Positions 35,029-47,639 of a stretch of 64,000 nucleotides of DNA are shown here, piece after piece (position 1 is the stretch's first letter; every line of letters begins with the position of its first letter). The stretch spans positions 633,001-697,000 of the forward strand of contig QANY01005285.1 in the NCBI GenBank assembly GCA_003255025.1, read 5' to 3'. The notes beneath the pieces are model-generated. The model saw nothing but the letters and a program-made list of their open reading frames with translations, searched no databases and had not been told where the DNA came from. The translations under genes were made by a program, and so were the position numbers. The DNA comes from Datisca glomerata (lineage: Eukaryota > Streptophyta > Magnoliopsida > Cucurbitales > Datiscaceae).

Positions 35029-36534
35029 TGTTGTGTGAAATGTGTCTCTACGCAAGTGCACGTATCGATAACAAGTAATAAAATGATAAGTGAGTGTCGA
35101 TCTCCACCTGAAAAAGGGAATACACAGTATTTAAATGACCAAAATAGAGTTAACTTGTAAGAAAAGGCTGTAGCAAATCGTTTGAGTGATTTTGACTGAA
35201 TTCAAAGTGTAAAGTCAAAGATATAAAGCTAAAGTGTACTGACATCCACACGAGGAACTGAAATTTCTAAGATATTCAATATGAAAGATAGGCTAGTATA
35301 GTCAAATCCCTTATCATTTACTTTATCAATATTAATCCTATTTTTATTGCTACAGTATCTCAATAGCATTACCTTAGCTCAAAAGCACACTAAAGTATCA
35401 TTTGTGAGATCATCAAGTATAGCCTAATTCTCTTCGTATCAAATTTCAGTCAGGTTTTACGTTGATCAATTAAGTTTCAGCCAAAGGTTTGCTAGGTAAG
35501 TTCATATGTTTATGTTACTCGTAAAATGCCTAAATTTATACGAATCTATGCCCATGTATTTTCGATTTAAACATTCAAGCATTGGTTAAGCTTTTCATTA
35601 AATTAAATCTTTTTGAACTTTAATCTAAGAGTATTCTATAAGAGATGGACACTCGCTAATAGAAATGAACATTAAAAAAACTTAAACGAAAATACTAAAG
35701 TGAGCCTTGCAATAAAAACATCAATACGATAAAGTAAAATTCGAGTATAGTTTACCATACTAGCATCAAAGTGATTAGCTCATAATGAGCTCAAATGCAA
35801 GAACGTAATATCTCAAATCCATTTTTTCTAGCATAAAGAGAGAAATGGGAAAAAGTAGTACAAAGATTGAATTGAAGTAAAAGAGAGAGAAAATAATAAA
35901 CTAGTTGTTCTATGCTCTTGTCTTCTTCGCCTTCTTCCTTCATTCTTCTCTTGTCTTCTTCCTTTTCTTCTCTGTACATGTTCACCTTTATATCAGGCAG
36001 TTGTCGACTTCGTTTGGAAATATCCCCCCCTAAAAATATAAGCCTTTGACTTATATAGCAACCTCGAAAACTAGGGTTTCCTTTTGGCACGGGGGCACGT
36101 GTCCAACGACTAGGAGATAAGGGGACCATATGTGGCAGGCGTTGCGACACCTGAATAACGGTTTCTGGCGCAAATGATTTCCCCTTTTCAAATTCAGCAT
36201 CAACTAGCCCACGCGCAAGACTACTCACCAAGCTTGCAATGTACGACCAGACTACTCACCAAGCTTGCAATGTACGACCAGAACTATAGTAACCAGGAAT
36301 TATTACAACATCGAAGAATACCAAGCTTTCCAAACAATCCTGCACCAAAGAAACCCTAATGCATTAACCTGCCTAAAAATCACTAGAAAGGCTAGCAGGA
36401 AATTAAATCCAATCCTAAAACTAAATATTCAACAATTAACTAAAAGAAAGCATTGAAAATACATAATATCCTTAAAACAAGCAACAATTCAAACTTAGGA
36501 ATGCTAAGATAACTCTAATTTCTAAGAGTTATCA
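35029..36534 (-). repeat. LTR-A (about 1.5 kb), 3' LTR of a minus-strand Athila/Ogre-like element
   Basis: On the minus strand it runs from TGATAACTCTTAGAAATTAG to CACATTTCACACAACA. The sequence just before its start (36535-36546) reads AAGTTTGGGGTG on the minus strand, a polypurine tract in the expected place, so this is a 3' LTR and the element lies to the right. Confidence 0.75.
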
Positions 36535-36546
36535 CACCCCAAACTT

Positions 36547-37829
36547 AAAACATCAAATCACTCGTCCTTGAGAGATGCAAAACTAAACTACAAAGATCTA
36601 ACCGAAAACACAACTAAAGCTATTTACGCAATTCAAAGCAAGCTAAATTTTTTAACTTTCTAGCCATTCTGCTATAGCATTATTATGCACCATACTTTAA
36701 AAACAGATTATTATCAACATGCTGACTTTAGACATAGGCTAATTCCCTAAAGTGAGTGTGTGCTAGGAGTAGAACCACTGCTTCAAAATGAAAATGATAG
36801 TTTAATTCCAGGCTATTGGCCCAAAGATCTATAATTTAAGCAAACCTAACTCCATTAAGCACATCATTCTTTAACAATACAACACAAAAGGGGGTAAATA
36901 ATTACCATTAAGCGCAAAGGTAATTTAACAATTACACTAAAATCCTTAATAACTTGGCTGATCTTTTTTCTAATAATAAAGGATTAAAATTCCTATCATG
37001 TTATGCTGCTATAGCACGCTCATATCTTAGGCTGCCTTTTTACATGAATGACAACGTTTTTGGTGAAGGCACCCAGTTATTCAACAACCTAAAATAGAGG
37101 AGATCTTCTATCCTTTTTATTCAAACAAATCTTTTAGAAGCCAAGGGATTTTTTTAGCAACTTTATACACATTTTCAATACATAGCAATTTCAATTTCCC
37201 TCCTCCAAACTTATTTTCTTCTAATAGCATACTGACTCTAGCAGAATAGAGTACCTAATTAGAAACCTCACTTGGGCTCAAAGTATCCTAAGCTTCCCAA
37301 GGTAGCCAACTATCCTCCCAAGTGCAAAAAGATAGGGGAACTAACCTATTCATCTTAAGTTCAGCGTATTACATCAATTTTTTTAATCTTAAGTTTTGAA
37401 AACTAACAAAACAATCAGCAAGCAAAAATATAAATTGAAAAGAAAAACATAAACAACTAAACATAAACAACTAAACATAAATAATTAACAACCAAACTAA
37501 AATTAAACATCATCAAAGAAAGGAAGGGGTACTCCCTCCCCCAAACTTAAACCAGGCAGTGCCCACACTACCAATAAAATTATCCAAAATAATAGTTTTA
37601 ATAGCAATCCAAAATAATATTGTTAAAATAGAAAGGGAAGAGAAAGGAACTCCTTTTGCTGTTGCAGCATACCACCATCTCTTGCTGCTTAGAGGCGCTC
37701 CGCAGGCCACCCCTCTTTTTGGAGGCTGCATTTAGGGCTGACAGTTTCTTCTCCACTGTCTTTATCTCCTCTTGCAGTTGACCATCCGGCTTCTAGTCCA
37801 CTTCATAAATTTTCTACTTCTTTGAACTC
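36547..37829 (-). other. 3' untranslated internal region of the LTR-A element
   Basis: No ORF of note. It lies between the decayed ORF at 37830-39427 and the polypurine tract. A (CTAAACATAAACAA)n short repeat occurs at about 37450-37490. Confidence 0.5.
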
Positions 37830-39427
37830 TCAAGAAGACTTTTTCTCCAGGGCCTTACCCTTTTCTCCAGATGTTGCAGTAGATTCTATTTTCTTGACTA
37901 TCTTGGCCTCGGGGCTTGGCGTGAACAACTTTCTCTTGCCCTTGTCTTTGGGATGCTTACGTTCAGACTTTGGTGGTGGTGGTGGTGTGGGCTCCACCTC
38001 CTCTTCAGCACTTTCTTCTTCATGAAACTCCTCATCTTTCTCACTGTTAGCTACTCCTTTTTCTCTCTGATTCCTCCTCCACCATTTCTTCAATTTCTTC
38101 TCGCAATTGATCCTCAGCCTCTACTATCTCTTCATCAATTTCTTTCTCAGATTCTTCAACTGCCTCACTCTCCTTCTCCACTGTTGCTTCTACTTCCATA
38201 TCTTCCAGCTCTTCATTTCATTCCCTACCTATTCTTCTTGCTCTTCCTCTACCTCTTTGTTTGCGTCCTCTTCTTGGTTACCTTCCTCCTTGCCTTCATC
38301 CTTCTAGGGATGAAGAACGATTTCAGGGAAGGAAGGGAATGACATGGAGGGCTATGAAAAATTCTTTTGCAGGCACTTCCTTAATGACAAATCTCTGTGT
38401 TGCACATATTCCCAATAGGCTTGTTGTTGTAGCTCCTGATGTTGCAGCAGACTGGCCAACCCTTTTTGGACCACTGCTTGACTTTTGGCTTCCTCATAAA
38501 GAATTCACAACATCAAATATATATCAGTGGTGTCTGATTCATAAGAGGGGGTACCCAGGGGACGGGAAGAGGATGCTCCAGTAACAGACCCATTTGGTCC
38601 TTTGGCTTTTTCAGCCGTAAACCTTTGAATAGCATACAAATTTATGGGTCCTCTATTACCTAGCTTTTCCTCAATCTCCATGTAGGGCACATCATTAGCA
38701 ATACAGAATTTTGATAAAAGGCAAGGGAAAAATAAAGAACCAACTTTCTTAGGAACATCAATATTGACTTATCTTAACAAAATCTTACCAACATTGATGG
38801 TCATACCAGAAAATATTGAATGAAGTAAAATTATCCTATCCTGGGTCACGGTTTGGATGTGGATTGTGTGGATTAGAGCATGACAAAGGAAATGATACCA
38901 GACCTTAGCTCTAGGGGTTAGAGCAATCCTTAAGAAAGTCTTAGCCCCTTCGGTCGAGGTGTTATGCCATTTGGTACGAGGCACAGTAAGCTCTTTTAAC
39001 ATGCTCTCCAAAATAGAGTCAGTAACATTTGCAGCAAATAACATAATACTCATCTTCAAAATCAGCTAAATCAAAAACACCATTAAGTTGTGCAGATGTT
39101 ACAACAATTTCTTTACCTCGCATACCTACTTTTGATTTCTTTGGGTCATAGTTTGCATAAATTTCCCTCACCAGCGGGACAAGAATGGTCTCATGATGAT
39201 CACTAAATTACTCTCACTTTCTCTGTTGGATGATTTCAACTATGTCCTTCGGCAGTCCTCGAGTTATTCCTAGTACGAATCAAGAATCCTTTCTCCTTAT
39301 GGAATTTCCTCGTACGAATCTCCTTATCGTACTTCTGTTCATCTTCTTCAATGACAAACCTTTCTACCTCTGAAAAGTGTTTTCCTAAGGTTTTTCTCAT
39401 GGGTTGAGCGGATTTGAAAGAAGACAT
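37830..39427 (-). pseudogene. Retroelement accessory ORF with 'putative plant transposon protein' domain, broken
   Basis: Minus-strand frame pieces: 39427-39236 (start MSSFKSAQ), a frameshifted part reading LVREIYANYDPKKSKVGMRG (about 39185-39120), 39059-38769 (VWYHFLCHALIHTIHIQTVT ... INVGKILLR), 38690-38505, and 38093-37830, a Glu/Lys/Pro-rich tail. The VREFYAN-like and W-H-F plus INVG motifs are those of the plant transposon-protein family (I recall Pfam PF20167) found in gypsy elements. It sits upstream of a 3' LTR, the place where Athila-type elements keep an extra ORF; its function is unknown. Breaks at about 39236, 39060 and 38500 make it non-coding. Confidence 0.65.
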
Positions 39428-39665
39428 TTTTAGGGGTGCTAAAGCTTCGAGAAAGAATGATTTCGAAGAAAGGGTTTCTTGAGGTTGAAGACGATATGAT
39501 TTAAAAAATGAGAGTGTTTCATGTAGGGTAAGGCGATGACCCTTTTTGCTTTGAAAGGCACACGATGTGCTTTTCCTTCTGTCACGTGTGTCCTTCCATG
39601 TCGCTCGATCCTGTAACTGAAAAATAAACGTCGCTTCAGATTTTTGGGGGAAATTTAAATTTTTT

Positions 39666-41905
39666 AGGATTTCTTTCTATCTAAGGGAAGCAAATAATCT
39701 TAAGGCTCCGGTAGACTTAACAAGGGAAGTGGAGGCTCTTAAAATCAAAGACACTAGAGGTATCTAAGTAGTTGCTCGAATTGAATCACATGATATTTGT
39801 TTTGTGTGTCAACGAGCAAATCACTCAACTCAAGAATGTCCTACTTTGAATGAAATGTGAGGGGTATATGAGGAACAATGTAAAGAGTTTGGGACATATA
39901 GGAATACATACTCGCCTTATTCTGAGACTTACAATCCTGGCTGGAAAAATCATCCAAACTTCAATTGAAAGTCAGATCCAACCAACATGGACAATCTAGC
40001 AATTCATGCAAGCCTGAAGCACAACCTCCCACGTCTTATCATGCTCGTCAATATAGTGCACCGCCGATCAAGAGATCGTTAGAGGATAGTTTACAAGTAT
40101 TTATGGAGGAACAACATAAAACCAATAATTTTTTTTGATAATGTGCTCTCACAGGTAGTTGAGGATTATAAGGAGTTGAAGAGCCAATGTTTAAACTAAC
40201 TAGTTCTTTAACTGTGCAGGAACATGGGAAATTTCCAGCATAACCTCAGTCTAATCCAAAATGGTAACACATGATACATGCATAGACTTCTATTTCACAA
40301 AATGTCAAAGATGCCAATGCCATCACCACTCGAAGTGGGAAGATCCTAGAAGAACCACTTCCACCAATTGGTAAAGAAAAATCTCCTAAAGAATAAGGTG
40401 AATAAAGATACAAGGTTCCGATGCCTTTTCCCCAAGCTCTGCTTCTAGATGGAAAAAATAGGGAAATCCAATGTGAGATTCTATAACATTTTAAAAAATG
40501 TAGCTATTAACCTTCCTTTGTTGCATGTGATTCAACAAATACCAGCTTATGCAAAAGTGATCAAGGATCTATGCACGATAAAAAGGAAGAATCATGTTAA
40601 GAAGATTACATTTCTGACAGAACAACTGAGTGCGGTGATCGAGCAAAAGACGCTTCCAAAATATAAAGATCCAGGATGCCCCACAATAACCTGTCAGATT
40701 AGGAAGTGTGAGATTAGTCAAGATTTATTCGATATAGGAGCAAGTATTAATTTAATGCACTATTCTATTTACTTGCAGTTAGGTCTTGGAGAAATCAAGC
40801 TCATATCTATGGTTTTGAAGTTGGCTGATCGTTCAATAAGAAGATTGAGGGGAATAATTAAAGATGTTTTACTAAGAATTGATAATTTTTTCTATCATGT
40901 AAACTTTTTTATTCTAGACACTATTAGTGGTTGATATGGATTCTAAGATTCCATTGATTCTAGTTCGACCTTTTCTTGCTACTTCTAATGCTCTTATAAA
41001 TTGCAAGAATGGTTTGATGAAGTTATCATTTAGGAATATGACCTTAAAAATGAATATCTTTCATGTTGGAAGACAACCACAAGAAGAAGATGAATGTTAT
41101 ATTTCATGCATGATAGACACTTTCATACTATTGGAGATGCATAAAAGGGAGAAATTTGATTCTTTAGAATATTTTCTTTCTGATTCTGATTCTGAAAATT
41201 TGTTTTATCCTGATAACATTCTTGGTGTCTCTTTCATTTTTTATGATTCACAGGATATGAGCCTAAGATTTTGAAAACCACGCTTCGAGGAGCTGCGACG
41301 AGAAAGATAGGATCTGGAGCCGTCCACCATTGAGATTCCAAATGTCATTCTTGATCCACTGCCTAGAGGACTTAAACATGCATTTTCGGGACCAGGTGAT
41401 ACATTTTTCTAGTTATGATTTCTTCTGAGCTTAGTACTTCACAAAGTGACCAATTGATTAATCTGTTGAGAGAACATAAATTTACATTAGGTTGGACCAT
41501 AGCTGATATCAAATGTATAAGCCCACATATATGTTCCCATAGGATCCATTTAGAGGAAGGTAGTAGCCCTAAGAGAGATCCCCAAAGAAGACTTAATTCC
41601 ACAATGAAAGAAGTTGTAAAAAATGAAGTCTTGAAGTTATTAGATGCAGAAATCATTTATCCAATAGCTAATAGCAATTTGGTTAGTCCTACTCAAGTGG
41701 TACCTAAGAAATTTGGGGTAACTGTTGTTACGAATAAGGATGGAATAGTTGTTCCAAAAAAGGTAGTTACTGGGTGGCGCATGTGTATTGATTATAGGAA
41801 ATTGAACTCTGCTACCCGTAAAGATCACTTCCCTCTCCCATTCATTGATCAAATTTTAGAACGTGTCACAAGTCATCCATTCTTTTGCTTTCTAGATGGT
41901 TATTC
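39666..41905 (+). pseudogene. Athila-like gag end, protease and RT start
   Basis: Around 39798-39840 a knuckle, CFVCQRANHSTQECP, is followed by TYNPGWKNHPNF, typical of Athila gag. The protease frame (40449-40934) contains DIGASINLM (about 40732-40758), with Ile where family members usually have Leu, and LKLADRSIRRLRG. A short frame (40927-41274) continues. The RT frame (41415-41905) has NEVLKLLDAEIIYPI, WRMCIDYRKLNSATRKDHFPLPF and stops at CFLDGYS, where Copia-B interrupts it. Frameshifts and stops separate the blocks. Confidence 0.85.
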
Positions 41906-42302
41906 TGTTGGGGGTTATGTCCTCAAAACATGTGTATTGAAATTTTAATATGAAAATTAATGGAATTACATTTTTCTTATAATTGTTCTTTTAAATTATT
42001 GTTGAATAATTTATATAAATGTATGAAAATTTCATATTCATTAATGAGACTATGATCTTATATTAGTACGACAAGATTAAGATCATAGATAATGAATAAA
42101 AATGTCAGCAAAATATTTAAGTATGTAATCTTTAATGAATGGTTGCTAGTACGGTTCACTAAGCATTATGAATGCATGTGATATAGACCCAGATCATTGA
42201 TGTGGATAGATATCTTAGTGAATATATTTCATATAATAAGATTATATATAACAGGATCGATGTAAATTAATATCTTTATTAACATACCGTTTATCATAAA
42301 TA

Positions 42303-42307
<5 letters not shown>

Positions 42308-42342
<35 letters not shown>
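42308..42342. repeat. (AT)n microsatellite
   Basis: About 35 bp of uninterrupted AT alternation; the matching site in the 3' LTR (50209) has no expansion. Confidence 0.95.
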
Positions 42343-42344
<2 letters not shown>

Positions 42345-43098
42345 ATCTGAAGATAATATGTTGACCAGTCTGAATCTTGAGTAGTCATAAACTCTTATAC
42401 ATGTCTTTAGGATCTTTTGATTCACTCGTTAAGTTTTTATGTAAAACAAGCTAGTGATTTTTATTTTTTAGAGTCAGTGATATGCATGGTTGGGAACATG
42501 ATCTTACAAGATTTGAAATCCCAGCTTTCCTAACAGATCATATATTGGTTCACTTAAGTGTTAATTCAGGAACTGAATGGTTATTGAGCTCAAATTTATA
42601 ATATGATTATAAATTAGTCATTCACTAGTGAATTAGTGGTACTTAAGGATCAATAGGTAATTAGAAGGGTAAAATAGTAATTTTGATCAGCTCTAATTTA
42701 CGGACCAATAATTGGAGAACAGAACTATGTGAAATGGTTATATTAATGGACTACGCGAGAATACTCTATAAATACATTTTATAATCTTTAATAGTGCAAT
42801 TCAATATTTATAGTGGAGTAATAATATAAGTAATAAATAAGATTATGTAGTTAAAGAGTTTAATTAATAATCTAGTTTATTGAAGCCTAAGATTATAGGT
42901 ACATGGTCCCCAAGTCACCTCTGTACTATACAGTTTGGGGTGAATATTTCAGGACATGAGAAAATGACTGACTTGTAAAATGAATTTTTATTCTAGGGCA
43001 AATACATAATTATGAGATAATTATATATAATTAATTAATTGAATTATTTATATATAAATTTTCAAAAACACACACACACACAAATATATATATATAAT

Positions 43099-43850
43099 GG
43101 GAGAATTACAAGAATGGCCCATTTGGGTCATTCTTGTAGCAAAATGTCCCATTTGGGTATTTACCATTAAGCCCTTCATGCAAAATGCCAAAAACGCGCT
43201 ACAGTATGTGTGCAGCGGCCCCACATGCGTACTGTAGCGTGAGTGACATGTGGATTCCATTGAAAATAAGTTATGCATATGGTATATAAATTAGATATGT
43301 ATGATATCTAATTTTGATACAACTGCGTCTTGCAATTTTCTGAAATAAATTGCAAGATTCATCAAGAAACCCCACGCAAAAAACCAGAAAACTCACGCGA
43401 AAAAGACTAAAAAAATCTCAGATTCAATAAACAATTAGAAAAAAAACCTTAGATCCAAAAATGAAATACTATCAACACATTAAATTCTGTACAAACAACT
43501 GATTTTAACCCTAACAATGCACTAATGGTTAATTTTACAATGTTTTCCTATAAACTCAAAGAAGAACAGCGAGGGAGGTCACCGGCCAACACGCAACAAG
43601 GAAAATAGTGACAGAAAGGCGACGAGCAGACGGTGGCGACCATGAAGCGGCATAAGCTCTTTGGGGAAGACATGACTGCTGTTCAAAATCCTAGAGGCCA
43701 AAACTATGTGAGGAAGACAAGGGCAAAAAAGGGAAAAAAATTCAAGGCCAATGCCACTTGTAAAAAAAAAAGACCATATCTGCAATATTAAAAAAAGGAC
43801 GTTTATGTGGAGTTTCCCTCCAAAAGTGGTGAATCTTGCAATTTTTCATA
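43099..43850. mobile_element. MULE-like non-autonomous insertion in Copia-B 5' LTR
   Basis: This sequence is missing from the Copia-B 3' LTR and the Copia-A LTR, which run straight through the (TA)-rich junction. The left end GGGAGAATTACAAGAATGGCC is in the style of plant MULE ends; a facing end, read on the minus strand as GGGAAACTCCACATAAACG, sits at 43818. Similarity of the two ends is weak. TATATAAT follows the piece and precedes it, so a duplication is possible, but the local TA repeat makes this ambiguous. No protein is encoded. Confidence 0.55.
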
Positions 43851-44739
43851 TTTATATAATTATATCAACTAATTTTCTAATTATCGATAAGTGGAACAAA
43901 ATATTTAATTTGTGAAATTAGATAATTATAAATTATTATTAGATAATAATTTGAATAAATTAAATCCATTATTTGTGATCAAATAGATAAGTTAGTTGAT
44001 AGAGATAATCAGATATGTTAATTTTGAATTAATTGATATCTAGATATTTATCTGATAAACATAAATATTTAATTCACAGTAATTACAGTGTCAATCACTG
44101 ATTGCGAATTAGAGATTGACAATAACTATTGTAGTGTCACGTGGTACTGCAGTAGTGGGGGTGCAATATTGTAGTACCACGTGGCATTGCAGTTGTGCAT
44201 AAATTGCAGTGGTAATTTTGAAGTTAAGTATTATTTTTCAGTTTATCCCTAAAAATCTGATATGTCATTATCTAAAAAATATATAGATATTATTCTATTG
44301 AACTCAATGTTGATAGAGAGTGAAGAACACAATTTTCTCTATGATTAAAAAGTTATCAAAAAATCCTGTGAGAATAATCATCATATTCTCTCATATGATT
44401 GTCACACAAAATTTATCATTCTCAGTAAATCTCTAGATCTCATGTGTTTAGTATATCTAAAGACAGAAAAAATGTCTTTTATTATTCTATGTGCCCACAC
44501 ACGTCCTAGTGCGTTTGAGGATTGACTTGAAAGATCTTGGTGTGGATCTCGAAGTCTGTTGTTCGTGAGAACGCAATATCATTGATTTACCGTGGATGCT
44601 CAATATTGACTACAAGATGTATATGATTTTTATTCGTCACGCTTATTTTCATTTTATCAAAAAATATATGATTCATTTTTAATGAATTTTTAAAAGCCAC
44701 CACACTTTTCGCTGTGTGTGCATCGTGTTTTCTAATAAT

Positions 44740-44753
44740 TGGTATCAAAGCAG
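44740..44753 (+). promoter_or_regulatory. Copia-B primer-binding site
   Basis: TGGTATCAAAGCAG two bases after the LTR end, matching the initiator tRNA-Met 3' complement used by most plant copia elements. Confidence 0.85.
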
Positions 44754-46668
44754 TCGCTATATATTTGTATATTAAATATTTTTTGGGTGTTCTTACATTT
44801 TTCATAATATATTTTGATATATGTGAATGAATGTATGGTTAAATAATAGATTGTTAATTGTACGGTGATTATTGAGTTACGCTTTATTCTTTAAATTTTC
44901 CTTAGTTCTTGTGTAAGTCGATTTGGGGCGTAGAAATTTTTATAATTTTATTTTAAATATTATATTATAATTATTCTGATCGTAAGAAGATGAAGAATGC
45001 ACGAGACGAACGAAGAGGAAAAAAGAAAAATAGGAATTCCAGCGCTAACACCGAAAATAGGATTTCCGGCGCTGGCGCCATCGAAAAACTCAGTTCCAAC
45101 AGCAGTGCCGCCGTGTCTGTCGATGATGATCAGCGATTGATGGGCAGTGGGAGTGGATGTTCACGGTGGTGATGGGTGGTAGAGGGAGAGTTCTATCGTT
45201 GGTGCCAGCTGTTCTCACATCTAGAGAAGTTTCATAAAAAGCCTAATACCAACTTACCCTATCACTACAAAATTTTACGATAACCCTAACTCTATTTATT
45301 ATCTTTTAAATTTTGAAATTAATATAATTTAAAAATTAACTATTAATTTTTAATTTTATAAAAATTAAAGATTAATTATTGATTGAGTTTGACCCAAGTT
45401 TGATCAAGTCAATAAATTATTTATTGACTAAGTCAAATTCAATAATTTTAAAAGATAATTATAGAGACAATTTTAATTAATAAAAAGAGTTTTTCCTAAC
45501 TAAAAAAGGTTGTGTTCGAAGTTTGAAGATTATGAAGATGAACATCAGGTGGAAGATGAGATATTTTGAAAATATGTAATCTTGAAGTCCTCTTTATAAT
45601 TTTACTTCTTTATTTTAATCGTTGTAATTTAGAAATATTCAATAGTCACTCGGTCCATTATTATTTTATTTAATTATTAAATAAATATTTATTGATATGA
45701 TTGATAACATGACCATACATTAGTCGATCACATGCATACATGAAACACCACACAGTTTTATTTAATCGCGCATCTCATCAGTAGAAACATAATTTATTAC
45801 GATTGTCCTAATATGTTTATATGAATTGTTTTGAAAAATCAATTGTAAACTGCTAGGTTTTAATTAGCTAAAACTTGGTAACCACACCACTCTAAAGGCT
45901 ATAGTAAGATTTAGGATAATCAACTTTATTAAAATAGTTTTATTAAAGTTTGATTAGTGTAATTAATTAGTTAATCTAGGTTAAACGAACTTAGACCAAT
46001 TAAATTAGATTAACAGTTAATTTCACATTCATGGGGTTGTTATTTTAACTAGTAATTAATTTAGAATTGATTGATTAGTTAAAATAGAAACACATTATCC
46101 TAAAATAGTGAGTGGGAAAAGGTTGACATGTCACTGTAATATATGGTCTCCATTATTAGTACGACACCATGAAGTACAGTGAGAGCCTCGAAATGGCTTT
46201 GTTTTCATCCCCATAAGGAAGGTTTCAAACTGTATTAATACCAAGGTTGAACTTCTTAAGAAGATAGGACTAAGTCATGTAATTTAGTTTCGACCAACCC
46301 TAAGACGGCATATTCTAAATCAAGTCATAAAATCTGAAATAATGGGTTACACTCACAAAGTCACAATTAAGTTTTTGTGTGAATAATTGTGGCTTGATCG
46401 AATAAGCGATACCTTATTGTTAAAAGAGAAAATCTAAAATATTTTAAGTTTTAATTAATTAGGATGAGAATGTCTAATAGACAGTCTAAGATTAATCTGA
46501 CCGACCCTAAGGCTGCACGTTAATTGTTAGGTTATTTTACTGTGGATTAGTAAGTGATATATTTACGTGTTTAATATGTTGCATTCATGTATCACGTTTA
46601 CTTTCCAAATTCTAGATATTTATTTTAATTATATTGAATTATGTATGTTTTATTTTTCAGTTATTATT
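44754..46668 (+). other. Copia-B leader (long 5' untranslated region)
   Basis: About 1.9 kb without a supported ORF, colinear with Copia-A from about 1850 to 4390. The segment at 45640-45670 is the empty counterpart of the hAT insertion in Copia-A. The first 230 bp (44990-45170) are less AT-rich and hold a 60-codon frame without recognisable similarity. Confidence 0.75.
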
Positions 46669-47515
46669 ATGTCTATGAAGGGTAACCCTATTACTGCTTT
46701 ACTTGCACTTGAGAAACTGAATGATGATAATTTCATAAGTTGAAAATTAAATTTAAACTTGATGCTAGTTTGTGAGAACCACAAATTTGTTCTTATTGAG
46801 AAATGTCATGAGGAGCCCACTGTCGATGTCCCTAAGAATGTTAGAGACAAGTCTGATGCTTAGATTCAATCCAACAACAAAGAGAAGTGCTACATTCTTG
46901 CAAGCATAAATGATGTTCTAAGAACCAAGCATGAGAGCATGGAGACTGCCTATGAGATTATGAAATCTCTACAGGCGATGTTTAGGCAGTAGTCTGATCA
47001 AAGTCGTCATGAGGCTAGTAGCAGCTACATGATGACCAAGATGAAGAATGTACTTCTGTGCGTGAACATGTTTTGAACATGATCAACAATAATGCATGAG
47101 GAAGAAGTGATGAACGAACTCAAGTCAGCATTACACATGAATCGCTCACACCTACTATTTCTGCGTTCACCACCAACTGTGTTATGAACAAGTTACAATT
47201 CAACATGACGTAATTGTTGAATGAACTGCAGACTTTTGAGTCACTCAATAAGAGTATGATCAAAGAGGGTGAGGCAAATGTTGCCGAGCAAAAGTCTTCT
47301 TTCACTGTTGTTAAAAATAACAAGAGGAAGAAGATTAATGGTATGGGCAAAGGTAAGAACAAGAAAGGGAAGAAAGCCAAGACATCATCGAAAGTCAAGA
47401 AGAACAATAATGATAACAAACCTAAGGGAAAATGTTTTCATTGTCGGGTTGAAGGTCATCATAAGAGAAACTATATCAAGTATCTCTTCGCGCTAAAAAG
47501 GAAATATGCTTGATT
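46669..47515 (+). pseudogene. Copia-B gag remnant
   Basis: Starts at ATG 46669 (MSMKGNP), which is also where the family start would be. ALLALEKLNDDNF and ETAYEIMKSLQAMF mark the gag fold. Stops TGA at 46741, TAG at 46861 and TAG at 46990 replace codons that are Trp or Gln in relatives, all explainable by C-to-T or G-to-A changes. The Lys-rich tail leads to a knuckle, CFHCRVEGHHKRNY (about 47430-47475), in which the last Cys has become Tyr. Confidence 0.85.
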
Positions 47516-47544
47516 CATCAATGCTCCCTTGATGAATCAAGCAT
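47506..47544. repeat. Perfect 16-bp palindrome with 7-nt loop
   Basis: Arms ATGCTTGATTCATCAA (47506-47521) and its exact complement (47529-47544). Copia-A has the single-copy form ATGCTTGATTCATCAAGG near 5323, so the right arm arose here as an inverted duplication. Confidence 0.95.
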
Positions 47545-47639
47545 CTTTCTTTTGGCAAGGTCATTATGAGAGTTGGAAGTACTGAGCTCATGTCAGTGAA
47601 AGCATTAGGGACAGTCCACCTTAATTTTGAAAAAAAAAT

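Larger units (their letters stand above)
41906..44737 (+). repeat. Copia-B 5' LTR, with an internal insertion
   Basis: About 2.08 kb of LTR once the foreign piece at 43099-43850 is removed. It contains an (AT)n run at 42308-42342 absent from the other LTRs and the CACGTGGCAC-type palindrome block (about 44090-44210). Confidence 0.88.
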
